NCBI RefSeq assembly: GCF_009650095.1
Contig: NZ_CP045915.1
Location: forward strand, 186,001 to 250,000
Source of the DNA: Gracilibacillus salitolerans
Lineage (GTDB): Bacteria > Bacillota > Bacilli > Bacillales > Amphibacillaceae
DNA: 64,000 nucleotides
Direction of reading: 5' to 3'
Under the pieces are notes generated by a model, which did no database searches, was not told the DNA's origin, and worked only from the letters and a program-made list of their open reading frames with translations. This document shows, piece by piece, positions 51,207 to 60,860 of this stretch. The translations under genes were made by a program, and so were the position numbers. Numbering within the stretch: position 1 is the stretch's first letter; every line of letters begins with the position of its first letter.

Positions 51207-53009
51207 ATGTGCGGTATTGTAGGTTTTATTGGAGCAAATGATTCAAAGGAAATTTTATTAACAGGATTAGAGAAATTAGAGTATCGTGGATATGATTCTG
51301 CAGGTATAGCTTTATTAAATGATAACGGCGTAAATGTAACAAAAGTAAAAGGCAGAATTGCAGCTTTACGTGATAAAGTAGATCAAGATGTGATGGCGAC
51401 AATGGGGATCGGACACACTCGTTGGGCAACACACGGTGAGCCAAGTGAAGACAATGCGCACCCCCACCAAAGTGGATCTGGCCGTTACACATTAGTTCAT
51501 AACGGTGTAATCGAGAATTATAATGAGATTCGAGATGAATATTTAGTTGGTGTTACATTAAAAAGTGAAACAGATACAGAAATCGTTGTGCAGTTAGTCG
51601 AACAGCTAGCAAATGAGGCTAATGATGTATTAAGTGGCTTCCGTAAAGCTTTATCTGTTTTAAAAGGATCTTATGCCCTTGCTTTAATTGATAATCAAAA
51701 TCCTGATCTAATTTATGTTGCCAAAAATAAAAGTCCATTACTTATCGGTTTAGGTAATGGTTTCAATGTCGTAGCAAGTGATGCGATGGCAACATTAAAA
51801 GAAACGAATCGTTATGTGGAAATAGAGGATAATGAGGTAGTATTGGTGCAACGTGATCGTGTGGAAATCCAGAAGTTAGATGGAACAGTTGTAGAGCGTG
51901 AGGCGTATGTAGCCGAAATCGATGCTTCTGATACGGAAAAAGGAACCTATCCACACTTTATGTTAAAAGAAATTGACGAGCAGCCATTTGTTATCCGTAA
52001 AATCATTCAAGAGTATCAAGACAAGAACGATACCATTAAATTAGATAAAGATATCCGTAAAGCGATGAAGAAAGCGGATCGTATCTATATTATTGCAGCG
52101 GGAACAAGTTATCATGCTGGATTAGTTGGGAAACAATTTATTGAGCAACTGGCTAATATCCCTGTGGAAGTCTATATTGCAAGTGAGTTCTCTTATAATA
52201 TGCCTTTGTTATCTGAAAATCCATTATTTATTTTCATTTCACAAAGTGGGGAAACAGCGGATAGCCGTTCCGTATTAGTGCAAACAAAAGCTTTAGGGCA
52301 CCCGGCATTGACGATTACCAATGTGCCTGGTTCAACCCTTTCTCGTGAAGCAGACTATACCTTGCATTTACATGCAGGACCTGAAATTGCAGTAGCATCA
52401 ACGAAAGCATATACAGCTCAAATTGCTGTATTAGCAATCTTGGCGGTAGATAGTGCCAGAGCAAAAGGTATTGATTTATCGTTTGATCCACTCCAAGAAC
52501 TAGCTATTGTATCAAGTGCGATGGAAACATTAACGGATCAAAAAGAAGAGTTCGAGCGTATTGCAAAAGATATGTTTGAAACAACAAGAAATGCCTTCTT
52601 TATCGGTCGTGGTGTGGATTATTTTGTTGTTCAGGAAGCGGCATTGAAGTTAAAAGAAATTTCTTATATTCAAGCGGAAGGTTTCGCTGGTGGCGAATTA
52701 AAGCATGGTACGATTGCTTTAATCGAAGATGGAACACCAGTTATCGCTATCTCAACACAAGAAAAAGTTAACCTATCTATTCGCGGTAACGTACAGGAAG
52801 TCGCAGCACGTGGAGCTAACACATGTGTTGTAAGTATGAAAGGTCTGGAAAATGATAGTGACCAATTCGTCTTACCACAAGTCCATGAACTACTAACACC
52901 ATTAGTAAGTGTGATTCCAATGCAGTTACTTGCATATTATGCAGCACTTCACCGTGATTGTGATGTTGATAAGCCAAGGAATTTAGCGAAGTCTGTAACG
53001 GTTGAATAA
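51207..53009 (+). CDS. glmS: Glutamine-fructose-6-phosphate aminotransferase GlmS
   Basis: GlmS (600 aa) makes glucosamine-6-phosphate from fructose-6-phosphate and glutamine, the first step to UDP-GlcNAc. The N-terminal Ntn-hydrolase domain begins MCGIVGFIG with the catalytic Cys after Met removal. Two SIS domains follow ([21 protein letters not shown]) and the C-terminal end reads [12 protein letters not shown] as in the family. AAGGAGGAG lies upstream. Controlled by the preceding ribozyme. Confidence 0.98.
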   Translation: MCGIVGFIGANDSKEILLTGLEKLEYRGYDSAGIALLNDNGVNVTKVKGRIAALRDKVDQDVMATMGIGHTRWATHGEPSEDNAHPHQSGSGRYTLVHNGVIENYNEIRDEYLVGVTLKSETDTEIVVQLVEQLANEANDVLSGFRKALSVLKGSYALALIDNQNPDLIYVAKNKSPLLIGLGNGFNVVASDAMATLKETNRYVEIEDNEVVLVQRDRVEIQKLDGTVVEREAYVAEIDASDTEKGTYPHFMLKEIDEQPFVIRKIIQEYQDKNDTIKLDKDIRKAMKKADRIYIIAAGTSYHAGLVGKQFIEQLANIPVEVYIASEFSYNMPLLSENPLFIFISQSGETADSRSVLVQTKALGHPALTITNVPGSTLSREADYTLHLHAGPEIAVASTKAYTAQIAVLAILAVDSARAKGIDLSFDPLQELAIVSSAMETLTDQKEEFERIAKDMFETTRNAFFIGRGVDYFVVQEAALKLKEISYIQAEGFAGGELKHGTIALIEDGTPVIAISTQEKVNLSIRGNVQEVAARGANTCVVSMKGLENDSDQFVLPQVHELLTPLVSVIPMQLLAYYAALHRDCDVDKPRNLAKSVTVE

Positions 53010-53027
53010 TTAAAAATAATTGATGCA

Positions 53028-53218
53028 GTGTTCTTTTATGAATTTTAATATAAAATGTCACAACTTTGAATATAATTTGTCATAGAATTCTAATATAAAA
53101 ATGTCATAGATCAGTAGCAATAAAGATATTTCTTTTACAATTAAGTTGTTCCACAATCGGTCAGGCTGTGGAACAATTCTTTTTTATTACGTAGTAGACG
53201 GATACTGTGCAGCAATCA
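53028..53218 (+). repeat. Left copy of ~190-bp direct repeat (island boundary)
   Basis: This segment is nearly the same as 62043-62230, with roughly one difference in ten by eye. It contains two 20-bp motifs of the type AATTTTAATATAAAATGTCAC in tandem, then a terminator hairpin, then ACGTAGTAGAC. It lies directly after glmS. The two copies bracket 9.0 kb of accessory genes. Confidence 0.85.
53146..53187 (+). terminator. Terminator within the left repeat (likely glmS terminator)
   Basis: Stem TTGTTCCACA / TGTGGAACAA followed by TTCTTTTTT, about 140 nt after glmS. Confidence 0.88.
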
Positions 53219-53270
53219 AAAAAACCCTGTAATCTAAATTTAACGATTGTAAGGAGGTATGTTTAATAAA

Positions 53271-53314
53271 TTGACAACTAGATTTAAACCGTGATATAGT
53301 TAGCTTGCTAAATA
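53271..53314 (+). promoter_or_regulatory. marR promoter and operator O1
   Basis: TTGACA (53271-53276), 18 nt and TATAGT (53295-53300) form a promoter. TTAGCTTGCTAAATA (53300-53314) overlaps its -10 end and start site. The same 15-bp pattern occurs at 53784 and 53976, so it is likely the autorepression site of the MarR protein. Confidence 0.7.
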
Positions 53315-53338
53315 CATTTTAGTGGTGGGGGAATATTT

Positions 53339-53764
53339 ATGAATGATAAGGTTGATTGCGATATTCGTCAGTCGCTAGATAAAATTTCATTTAAAATGCG
53401 ACGAGATTATAGTGAAAGTCTAAGAGAACTTAATCTTTATGTAGGCCAAGATAATTTACTCTTTCGTCTGTGGTCAGGTGATGGGGTAACACAAATGCAA
53501 CTATGTGAACATTTAAAATGTGAACCGCCTACGGTCACAAATATGGTTAAATCATTGGAGCAAAACGGTTTTATTTACCGTCAACGTGACAAACAAGATG
53601 CAAGGGTAATGCGAATTTATCTAACACACGAAGGCAAAGAATTAGAGGAACCGGTTGAGTTCATATGGAAACAACAGCGAGAAAAACTACTCCATTCAAT
53701 CTTACCGGAAGAACGTTTATTATTGAGGGATCTTATGAAACGCATGGAGAGAAACTTGCTCTAA
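53339..53764 (+). CDS. MarR-family transcriptional regulator
   Basis: A 141-aa winged-helix regulator of the MarR type (LWSGDGVTQMQLCEHLKCEPPTVTNMVKSLEQNGFI recognition region; wing RQRDKQDARVMRIYLTHEG). Members repress neighbouring detoxification genes and release DNA on binding phenolics or oxidation. GGTGGGGG lies upstream. It is the first gene of the island and three palindromic sites surround it. Likely targets are the LLM/nitroreductase/MFS genes downstream. Confidence 0.92.
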   Translation: MNDKVDCDIRQSLDKISFKMRRDYSESLRELNLYVGQDNLLFRLWSGDGVTQMQLCEHLKCEPPTVTNMVKSLEQNGFIYRQRDKQDARVMRIYLTHEGKELEEPVEFIWKQQREKLLHSILPEERLLLRDLMKRMERNLL

Positions 53765-54069
53765 GTTTTCTCTGTTCAAATATTTAGTATACTAAATAAC
53801 TAATTTCAACCTAAATATATTAAATAGTTATAATATCGTTAATAAAATGAATTTCTAAAGGCGCATTGAACCCTTCTTTACAACTAATATTTATTTAGAC
53901 CCTAAGGATACTAGTAGTATTCGAGATACTAGAAGTAAAAGAAGAACTGTCAGAAGATTAACCTCCAACAATTAGTTAGTAAGCTAAATATTTTATTTCC
54001 CCCATTTATTTAAAATGATTTAACTCAGGTTCTTTTAGTTACTTGAAGAAATAAAGGGAGGAGAGATAC
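53765..54069 (+). promoter_or_regulatory. Gap with MarR operators O2 and O3; no gene
   Basis: TTAGTATACTAAATA (53784-53798) is the core of a perfect 18-bp palindrome just behind marR. TTAGTAAGCTAAATA (53976-53990) lies 80 nt before the collapsed LLM gene. Both match O1 in front of marR. Otherwise AT-rich, with AAAGGGAGGAG as ribosome binding site for the following pseudogene. Confidence 0.7.
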
Positions 54070-54484
54070 ATGGGGAATAGAAAAGAGATGCAATTAGCAC
54101 TACAAGTGGTTTCTGGATACGGAGCTGAATTCAGCGCTTGTAGGATACTTGGGGCCGCCCCAACAGCCTACACAAATACGGATAGTTATGTGGAGCGGGC
54201 TAAATTAGCTGAAAAGGAAAATTTCAAATGATCTTTATCGCCGAGACTCCAGCATTAACCGTCGCCTTAGGATCTCAGATTCCTTTGTTCCCTATGGATC
54301 CTATGTTAGCACTAAATAGTTGCAGGTACCCCCGTACAAGATGCTGATTTCCTGGAAGAATGGTTCTTGGCCGGTGCAGGTGACGGCTTCTCGGTTGTTC
54401 CGCAAAGAATATGAAGGAAAAACATTGCGCGAGAATATGGAAGTACCTTATCAATACGGAAGGCTGAAAGATAACAATAACTAA
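54070..54484 (+). pseudogene. Collapsed NtaA/SnaA-type LLM monooxygenase pseudogene
   Basis: The reading starts with a good ribosome binding site and encodes an N-terminal piece (MGNRKEMQLALQVVSGYG...AYTNTDSYVERAKLAEKENF). It then shifts frame to IAETPALTVALGSQIPLFPMDPM. After a large internal deletion it resumes in another frame with GTPVQDADFLEEWFLAGAGDGFSVV and YEGKTLRENMEVPYQYGR. A complete homologue of about 450 aa exists at 59487-60848. The internal loss is therefore about 300 codons. Confidence 0.85.
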
Positions 54485-54501
54485 TAGAGGAGAGGATTAA
54501 A

Positions 54502-55242
54502 ATGAATAATACCCTTGATTTGCTTCAAAACCATACATCCATTCGTTCTTTTACAAATCAACCACTTACAGAGGCACAACGAAATGCGATCTTTAAGGCA
54601 GCTAATCAAACTTCATCATTCAGTCTACTACAAGTGGTTTCTATCATTAGAATTACAGATCCAGAGCTACGAAAAAAAGTAATGCAACTTTCTGGAAATC
54701 AACCTTATATTGAAGAAGCAGCAGAGTTTTGGATTTTTTGTGCAGACTTTAACAGAAATCATGAAATTGCACCAAAGGTAGACCTTAATTATATTGAATA
54801 CCTTTTAATAGGTACATTCGACGCTGGGCTGATGGCTCAAAATGCCTTGACTGCTGCAGAATCAATGGGACTCGGTGGCGTCTATATCGGTGGAGTAAGA
54901 GTGAACATTACTGAATTAAGTAAGGTATTAAAGTTACCAAAATATGTGATTCCTTTAGTTGGTCTATGTATAGGCCATCCAGCTGGAGAGAAACCAGGTC
55001 TAAAGCCACGTTTACCTCAATCGATGGTGATGTTTGATAATCAGTACCAGCCACTTGATGAAGAAAAATTAGCAAATTATGATAAACAAATGCGTGAATA
55101 TTACCAAAATCGTCCTGTTAGAGCGCCTTTCTCGGTGAAGAAAGTCAAGGGTTGGACAGATCATATTGAGGATCATCTTGAAAGAAGTAAGCTGTCCTTC
55201 ATGCTCGAGTATTTAAACAAACAAGGATTGGCTAAAAAATAA
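54502..55242 (+). CDS. NfrA/Frp-type nitroreductase family NAD(P)H:FMN oxidoreductase
   Basis: A 246-aa flavoprotein of the nitroreductase fold. The N-terminal motif HTSIRSFTNQPLTEAQ binds the FMN phosphate. SSFSLLQVVSIIRITD and SMGLGGVYIGGVR are typical of the FRP/NfrA subgroup, which reduces free flavin, nitro compounds or quinones. GAGGAGAGG lies upstream. It follows the broken LLM gene and may originally have supplied FMNH2 to it; it may now serve the intact LLM enzyme at 59487. Confidence 0.92.
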   Translation: MNNTLDLLQNHTSIRSFTNQPLTEAQRNAIFKAANQTSSFSLLQVVSIIRITDPELRKKVMQLSGNQPYIEEAAEFWIFCADFNRNHEIAPKVDLNYIEYLLIGTFDAGLMAQNALTAAESMGLGGVYIGGVRVNITELSKVLKLPKYVIPLVGLCIGHPAGEKPGLKPRLPQSMVMFDNQYQPLDEEKLANYDKQMREYYQNRPVRAPFSVKKVKGWTDHIEDHLERSKLSFMLEYLNKQGLAKK

Positions 55243-55281
55243 ACTATTATTAATTAGATTAATTTACAAGGAGATAAATAA

Positions 55282-56715
55282 ATGAATAATCAATACAATA
55301 CGCGTGCCATAATGGCATCGCTGCTTATCTGCGGTTTCGTCGGCATGTTCAGCGAAACTGCCCTAAATATCGCAATCACTAATTTAATGGAAGAATTCCA
55401 AATTTCGGCCGCAACTGCACAGTGGTTAACAACTGGGTACCTATTAACTCTAGGCATTATAATGCCAATAAGCGGTTTGCTGTTGCAGATGTTTACGACA
55501 AGGCAGATGTTCATGGGTTCACTCATCAGCTTTATCGTTGGTACATTAATTGGGGCGCTAGCACTTAACTTTGAAATGTTAATGTTCGCCCGAGTATTAC
55601 AGGCAGCAGGCATGGCCTTGTTGCTTCCACTCTTATTCAATACAGTACTTGTGATATATCCGCCTCAAAAGCGGGGTGTGGCAATGGGATTTGTCGGACT
55701 TGTTATCATGTTTGCACCAGCGATCGGACCGACCATAAGCGGTCTATTAATTGAATATTTAACGTGGCATTACATCTTCTGGTTATCACTTCCGTTCCTG
55801 ATTATTGGGTTGTTGATAGGGTTGAAGTACTTGGAAAATGTCACCGATGTCACGAAGGCCCGGATAGATCTGTTGTCTGTCGCATTGTCAACTATCGGCT
55901 TTGGAGGAGTTGTCTTTGGTTTCAGTAAGGCAGGCGAAGGAGTTGAAGGTTGGAGCAGCATGGTCGTAGTCACATCCATCATAGTTGGGCTTGTTGCGTT
56001 GGTATTGTTCATACTGCGACAGAACCTTATGCACGATCCAATGATGAATTTGAACGTTTTCAAGTATCCGATGTACGTCACCGGGCTGCTTCTAGTACTG
56101 TCATGTATGATTTTTGTTATGTCGAGCATGATTATTTTGCCGATGTTTTTGCAGACTGGTGCAGGGCTTTCTGTTTTCATCGCTGGTCTCATGCTTTTGC
56201 CGGGCAGCGCGTTGAACGGTATCTTAGGACCATTAGTGGGGCGTTTATTCGATAAATTTGGACCGAAATGGCTTGTTATTCCTGGCCTCATTCTCGTTGC
56301 TGTCGTGCTATGGTTTTTTACCACCCTATCCCCTGCTTCTTCAGTGGTCTTTATAGTAGCTTTGCATACTGCGCTTATGGTGGGGATATGCATGATTTGG
56401 ATGCCTGCTCAAACGAACGGACTAAATCAATTGCCGCCAGAATTATACCCGCACGGCACAGCAGTCTTAAACTCACTTCAGCAGGTTGCAGGCGCAATTG
56501 GAATAGCGGTAGCAATCAGTATTCTTACGAATGGTAAGGAAAAATACTTGCACGGCTCCTCTGATCCGACTAAGCTGACCGAAATAGCAAGCGCTACGAC
56601 GGCAGGTACACAAAGTGTGTTCTGGTTCATGCTGATAATAGCTTTACTTGGCTTGATCCTGGGATTTTTCATTCGCCGGGTAGTCAACCACGAGGAGAGG
56701 TATTCAGCGCACTGA
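55282..56715 (+). CDS. MFS multidrug efflux transporter, DHA2 (14-TM) family
   Basis: A 477-aa inner-membrane proton antiporter of the EmrB/QacA/LmrB group, with about 14 hydrophobic spans. It has the DHA2 motif C-like MGFVGLVIMFAPAIGPTISGLL (TM5) and TGYLLTLGIIMPISGLL near the N-terminus. It likely exports toxic organic compounds handled by the neighbouring flavoenzymes. Codon choice looks more GC-rich than that of its neighbours, which suggests a different origin. ACAAGGAGAT lies upstream. Confidence 0.92.
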   Translation: MNNQYNTRAIMASLLICGFVGMFSETALNIAITNLMEEFQISAATAQWLTTGYLLTLGIIMPISGLLLQMFTTRQMFMGSLISFIVGTLIGALALNFEMLMFARVLQAAGMALLLPLLFNTVLVIYPPQKRGVAMGFVGLVIMFAPAIGPTISGLLIEYLTWHYIFWLSLPFLIIGLLIGLKYLENVTDVTKARIDLLSVALSTIGFGGVVFGFSKAGEGVEGWSSMVVVTSIIVGLVALVLFILRQNLMHDPMMNLNVFKYPMYVTGLLLVLSCMIFVMSSMIILPMFLQTGAGLSVFIAGLMLLPGSALNGILGPLVGRLFDKFGPKWLVIPGLILVAVVLWFFTTLSPASSVVFIVALHTALMVGICMIWMPAQTNGLNQLPPELYPHGTAVLNSLQQVAGAIGIAVAISILTNGKEKYLHGSSDPTKLTEIASATTAGTQSVFWFMLIIALLGLILGFFIRRVVNHEERYSAH

Positions 56716-56852
56716 TGTATTTTTATCTTTTCGGGTATTTTACTACATGTAATGTACCCGATAACTATAAGAAAAAAAGGTTCTTATATAAATAGTTATT
56801 CTTCTAGTGATTAAAATGGAGTTTTATTAAGTGGTGAAAAAATGAACTTTAT

Positions 56853-57138
56853 GGTTCTGGTGCAAAAACTTCAAGACCATTGCGTAATCTCTAAATATTG
56901 ACATACAGATACTACTACTCTATAAAAGGTGTGTGATCGGTATGGAAAACCAAAATTTATTCAAATGAAAACATTATCAGGCCTACATTGTTTTGCTAAC
57001 AGTGAGATGGTACTTGCGGTACAACTTAAGCTTTGTAATGTAGTGGAGATGATGGAAGAACGTGGCTTATCAATGGCTCACACAACGATTACGCGTTGGG
57101 TTCATTAATATGGACCGGAATTAGATGAAAGAGTTCGG
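56853..57138 (+). mobile_element. Truncated IS6-family element (left copy)
   Basis: GGTTCTGGTGCAAAAACTT at 56853 resembles the IS6-family terminal repeat GGTTCTGTTGCAAAGTT. From 56942 a transposase N-terminus can be read across lesions: KHYQAYIVLLTVRWYLRYNLSF, then VVEMMEERGLSMAHTTITRWVH, then YGPELDERVR. It has two nonsense codons (TGA for Trp, TAA for Gln), a 1-nt deletion, and ends after about 65 codons. It belongs to a different subgroup from the copy at 60995. Confidence 0.8.
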
Positions 57139-57565
57139 AGCCCGATGAATAGTATATCAGAGTAAAAAGTGCCTGATATATATGTTGGGATCTAGTAAAG
57201 GCGGGTTACAGTTTGCCGTAGAAAAAGGAATTGGTTTAGCACTTGCAGCCCATTTAGCACCTCATTTAGCAATTTCAATCCTTCGGTCATATCGAAAAGA
57301 CTTTAGACCATCGGTGTATATGAAGGAGCCAAAAAGTATATTAGCTGTTGGTGTTATTATAGGAGAAACAGAGGAAGAGGCAAAATATTTGGCAGGTCCC
57401 GCAGAGTTATCCTGGGCAAGAATGAGTACTGGTTCATCTAATTTATCATTACCCACGTTGGGAGAAGCCAAAACCCATATCTATACACCAGAGGAAAAGG
57501 CAGCTCGAAATGCTAATAAAGACCGATTTGTAATAGGGAGCGTCAATGAAGTAGCTCACCGATAA
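57139..57565 (+). pseudogene. Fragment of a YwcH/MsnO8-type LLM oxidoreductase
   Basis: A 127-residue stretch (MLGSSKGGLQFAVEKGIGLALAAHLAPHLAISIL, then YRKDFRPSVYMKEPKSIL) matches the second half of bacterial luciferase-like alkanal monooxygenases. The first ~190 residues are missing, replaced by the IS6 remnant. The C-terminus stops early after VIGSVNEVAHR. There is no ribosome binding site. It is a remnant left by the IS6 event. Confidence 0.75.
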
Positions 57566-57608
57566 TGCAGGTTGCAAAAGTAGCGTTAGTAGAAAGTGAG
57601 GAAACACA

Positions 57609-58577
57609 ATGAAAAATCGTGTAACAGACATTTTAGGGATTGAAAAACCTATTATTCAAGGACCAATGAGTTGGCTAACAGACGGTAGGTTTGTAGGAGC
57701 TATTAGTAAGGCTGGAGGACTGGGTGTGCTTGGCATCAATGCTGGACAATCAGAACCTGCCAAGACCGTTGAAGAAACGGTGGAGAATATGCGCTGTGAG
57801 GTTCGTATTGCTAGAAGTATCACCTCAAATCCTATTGGTATCAATATCATTCCTACGGTGGCAGGTTTTGACCTCTATACAAAACCCATGCTAGACATGA
57901 TGGTAGAAGAGGGGGTCGAAGTGGCTGTGATGGTAGGGGCATTTTCAAAGGAATGGACCCAAAAATTTAAGGCCAACAATATCAAAGTCATTTATCGAGG
58001 GGCACCAACTGTTGAAGTGACAGAGGAAGCTATCAAAGGTGGTGTGGATATTCTGGTTGTCACAGGTTTTGATGAAGGGGGACAAGTTCCAGCAAACGTT
58101 ATTGGCACCTTTTCTATTGTGCCCTTGGTGGTAGATGCTGCAAAAGGTCGTGTGCCAGTATTAGCCGCTGGCGGAATTACAGATGAACGCACTGCCAAAG
58201 CTGCAATGGCTCTAGGAGCGGAAGGGGTGTTTGTCGGGACTGCCTTTCTTGCCTCAAAAGAGTCTCGTATGGCTGATAATATTAAAGATGCTTTAATTAA
58301 ATCAGATGCTAATGATATGTTGCTTTATCGCACGCAACCTGCCTATTACCGTTCTCTACCAGGGGAACTCCCAAATAAATTGGCAGAAATGGATCGCAAT
58401 TTAGCCACAAATGAAGAGATTTACCAAGCATCGAATCCAGCATCGGGGATGAGAAATGGCATGCTATACGGTGATTTATCAAAAGGTTTCGCCTCATTGG
58501 GGCTTGGCATTTCAATAATCCATCAAATTGATTCGGTTGAAATCATTATCGATCATTTAATGAGTGGCATTGGGTGA
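57609..58577 (+). CDS. Nitronate monooxygenase-family FMN oxidoreductase
   Basis: A 322-aa TIM-barrel flavoprotein of the NMO/2-nitropropane dioxygenase-FabK superfamily. IIQGPMSWLTDGRFVGAISKAGGLGVLG at the start, VLAAGGITDERTAKAAMALGAEGVFVGTAF and the FMN-phosphate region are conserved. The active-site GGH of classical NMOs reads EGGQ, as in a separate subfamily, so nitronate oxidation is not certain. GTGAGGAAACAC lies upstream. It is between IS6 remnants. Confidence 0.85.
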   Translation: MKNRVTDILGIEKPIIQGPMSWLTDGRFVGAISKAGGLGVLGINAGQSEPAKTVEETVENMRCEVRIARSITSNPIGINIIPTVAGFDLYTKPMLDMMVEEGVEVAVMVGAFSKEWTQKFKANNIKVIYRGAPTVEVTEEAIKGGVDILVVTGFDEGGQVPANVIGTFSIVPLVVDAAKGRVPVLAAGGITDERTAKAAMALGAEGVFVGTAFLASKESRMADNIKDALIKSDANDMLLYRTQPAYYRSLPGELPNKLAEMDRNLATNEEIYQASNPASGMRNGMLYGDLSKGFASLGLGISIIHQIDSVEIIIDHLMSGIG

Positions 58578-58622
58578 AAATATATTCTGGTAGATGCTTT
58601 AAGATAAGAAAGGACGATTAAA

Positions 58623-59474
58623 ATGAACAAACAGACAATAGAAAGAAATACTACAGAACTGGTTGCAGGATATGATAGTTTAAACCTTTATCTAACCAAA
58701 GATTATCCACAAAATCCACCCAAAGCGGTACTGATTATTTCGCATGGTTTGGCAGTGCATTCGCACGGCTTTGCCGATTTTGCCAAAACGATGAATAATC
58801 ATGATATTGCCGTCTATCGTTTTGATGCACGGGGACACGGTAAGTCAGATGGTAGGGATAAAATCCATCTCAACAGTTATTTTGAAATGGTAGAAGATTT
58901 ACGTCTTGTGGTAGAAAAAGCCAAAACCGAAAATCCTAATCTTCCGATTTTTGTGATGGGACATAGTATGGGTGGAAACATCACCGCACTTTACACCACA
59001 AAATATCCGCAAGCTGCTGATGGTGTGATTTTGGCAGGGGCTGGGGTGCGTTTCAATCAATTAAATCTTGATGACTTACCACGCCCAGAACCTGCTGACA
59101 GCTTTGTTAATGGCGTGGAGACCATTCATAAAATGTTGAATTTGCCAATGATAGAAGAAGAAAGCGACAGTGATTGGTACGACCCATTGATGTTAGAAAC
59201 CTTTTCTGTGTCCTTTTTCAATGGGATTAAAGAAAGCGTGCAATACCTCAAAGTTAATGCTGACAAATTTATCGCACCTGTTTTACTGGTAAGCGGTAGT
59301 GAAGATGTGTATGTTGTGCCTAAAGATGCCATTGATTTTTATCAAGAAACGGCTTCAAAAGATAAAAGTTTGAGACTTTATAGCGGAATTGGACATTATT
59401 TGATGTTTGAACCAAACGGAGATGTAGTAGTTGATGATATTGTGAGATGGATCAATCAGAGAGTGAAAAAATAA
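58623..59474 (+). CDS. Alpha/beta hydrolase (monoacylglycerol lipase/S33-like)
   Basis: A 283-aa serine hydrolase of the Hydrolase_4 type. Oxyanion region ISHGLAVHSHGF, DARGHGKSDG, nucleophile elbow GHSMGGNITA (Ser about residue 120), acid in SGSEDVYVV and catalytic His in GIGHYLMFE. The start follows AGAAAGGACG. It is separated from the LLM gene by 12 nt and both probably share a transcript. Codon use (many CGC, GCA, TTG-rich stretches) differs from the ribosomal genes; co-transfer with the downstream gene from a Neisseriaceae donor is possible. Confidence 0.88.
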   Translation: MNKQTIERNTTELVAGYDSLNLYLTKDYPQNPPKAVLIISHGLAVHSHGFADFAKTMNNHDIAVYRFDARGHGKSDGRDKIHLNSYFEMVEDLRLVVEKAKTENPNLPIFVMGHSMGGNITALYTTKYPQAADGVILAGAGVRFNQLNLDDLPRPEPADSFVNGVETIHKMLNLPMIEEESDSDWYDPLMLETFSVSFFNGIKESVQYLKVNADKFIAPVLLVSGSEDVYVVPKDAIDFYQETASKDKSLRLYSGIGHYLMFEPNGDVVVDDIVRWINQRVKK

Positions 59475-59486
59475 TAAAGGAGGAAA

Positions 59487-60848
59487 ATGATGAACGAATA
59501 TTTAGATAATTCAAACAAGCAAATCAAGCTGGCCATCATGTTTGTAACAGGCTATGGTGGTGAGGGGTATTCTTGGCGATTTAATGATAGTAATCCGAAG
59601 GCTTACACCGACATCAATGCCTATATTGAGCTTGCCAAACTTGCTGAACAGGGTAAAATTCACATGCTGTTTATTGCGGATACACCTGCGATGGTGGGAG
59701 CTGGGGTAAATGGTGATATGGCTCGAAAATCACCGATGTTTGTAATGGAACCGATGACGATGCTAGCTGCTGTTGCCACGCATACCCAGAAAATCGGTTT
59801 GGTAGCAACCTATTCTACCACTTACAACTTACCGTATAATTTGGCTCGCCAACTTAAAACGCTGGACCTCATAAGTGGTGGGCGTGTCGGTTGGAATGCG
59901 GTAACAACAGGAACTCGTGAGGTTGCTTATAATTTTGGAACTAGTCCTCTGCCTGACACTACCACTCGTTATGAAATGGCAGATGAAATGGTAGAAGCAG
60001 TACAGTCTCTTTGGGGAAGTTTTGGCGAAAATGCCTACATTACAGACCAACAAACTGGCGAATTTATCAAAATGGATCAATTAACCCCTGCCAATTTCAA
60101 TGGTCAATACTACCAGACCCAAGGCCCACTTCCCATTCCACCAAGTCCGCAAGGGCAACCGCCTATTTTTCAGGCAGGTCCAAGTTTTGAAGGGGTGGAA
60201 ATGGCAGGTAAATTTGCCAGCGGTGTTTATGCTAACCCTTTTACGATTGAAGAAGCTCGTCATTACCGTAATTTGTTAAAACAAAGTGCGATAAAATACG
60301 GTAGAAACCCTGAAGAAATCAATATGTTTTCTGGTTTTATGGTTACGGTGGGCGATACTTATGAAGAAGCACTTGCCCGCCGTCATCAGTTACTGGATTT
60401 TATGAGAAAAGATGCATTTGACGGACAAATTCGCTATTTATCAGCGATGATTGGCATAAATTTGCCTGACTTGAATTTGAATGAACCCCTACCAAAATCT
60501 TTACAATATCAAGCCACGCCGAATCCAAGCGACCCACGCTCACTAAGAGCAGTAGAGCTAATCAAACAAGGGCTAAGTCCAAGAGATGTATTGGCAAACG
60601 GAGTCATCAACTATCACCCTGTAGTGGTTGGCACGCCTGACGATGTGGCGGATTTCATTGAAGAATGGTTTAAAGCAGGGGCAACGGACGGTTTTTCCAT
60701 TGTGCCAGAAAGTCAAAAAGGTGTAAAAGATTTTGTAGAAAAAGTTGTGCCCGTGTTGCAAAAACGAGGCTTATATCATCTTGATTATGAGGGAAATACT
60801 TTGCGTGAGCACTTGGGTGTGCCGAAGCAATATGGAGTGAGAAAGTAG
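59487..60848 (+). CDS. NtaA/SnaA/DszA-type LLM monooxygenase, probably of Neisseriaceae origin
   Basis: A 453-aa flavin-dependent monooxygenase of the nitrilotriacetate monooxygenase/DszA group; it uses FMNH2 from a reductase. Diagnostic stretches: MFVTGYGGEGYSWRF, AKLAEQGKIHMLFIADTPAMV, GGRVGWNAVTTGTREVAYNFG, QAGPSFEGVEMAGKFASGVY and GTPDDVADFIEEWFKAGATDGF. AAAGGAGG precedes ATGATG. Thirteen nucleotides after the stop lies an inverted pair of Neisseria DNA uptake sequences. It is the intact counterpart of the pseudogene at 54070. Confidence 0.93.
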   Translation: MMNEYLDNSNKQIKLAIMFVTGYGGEGYSWRFNDSNPKAYTDINAYIELAKLAEQGKIHMLFIADTPAMVGAGVNGDMARKSPMFVMEPMTMLAAVATHTQKIGLVATYSTTYNLPYNLARQLKTLDLISGGRVGWNAVTTGTREVAYNFGTSPLPDTTTRYEMADEMVEAVQSLWGSFGENAYITDQQTGEFIKMDQLTPANFNGQYYQTQGPLPIPPSPQGQPPIFQAGPSFEGVEMAGKFASGVYANPFTIEEARHYRNLLKQSAIKYGRNPEEINMFSGFMVTVGDTYEEALARRHQLLDFMRKDAFDGQIRYLSAMIGINLPDLNLNEPLPKSLQYQATPNPSDPRSLRAVELIKQGLSPRDVLANGVINYHPVVVGTPDDVADFIEEWFKAGATDGFSIVPESQKGVKDFVEKVVPVLQKRGLYHLDYEGNTLREHLGVPKQYGVRK

Positions 60849-60860
60849 GGACAAAAAGAA

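Noticed and set aside
53251..53306. AAGGAGGT directly followed by ATG and an 11-codon frame upstream of marR
   Set aside because: No space between Shine-Dalgarno and ATG, and the marR promoter lies inside it; probably remnant DNA.
55290..56687. Several long frames overlapping the MFS gene on both strands
   Set aside because: Shadows of the 14-TM transporter, which alone has a ribosome binding site and family motifs.
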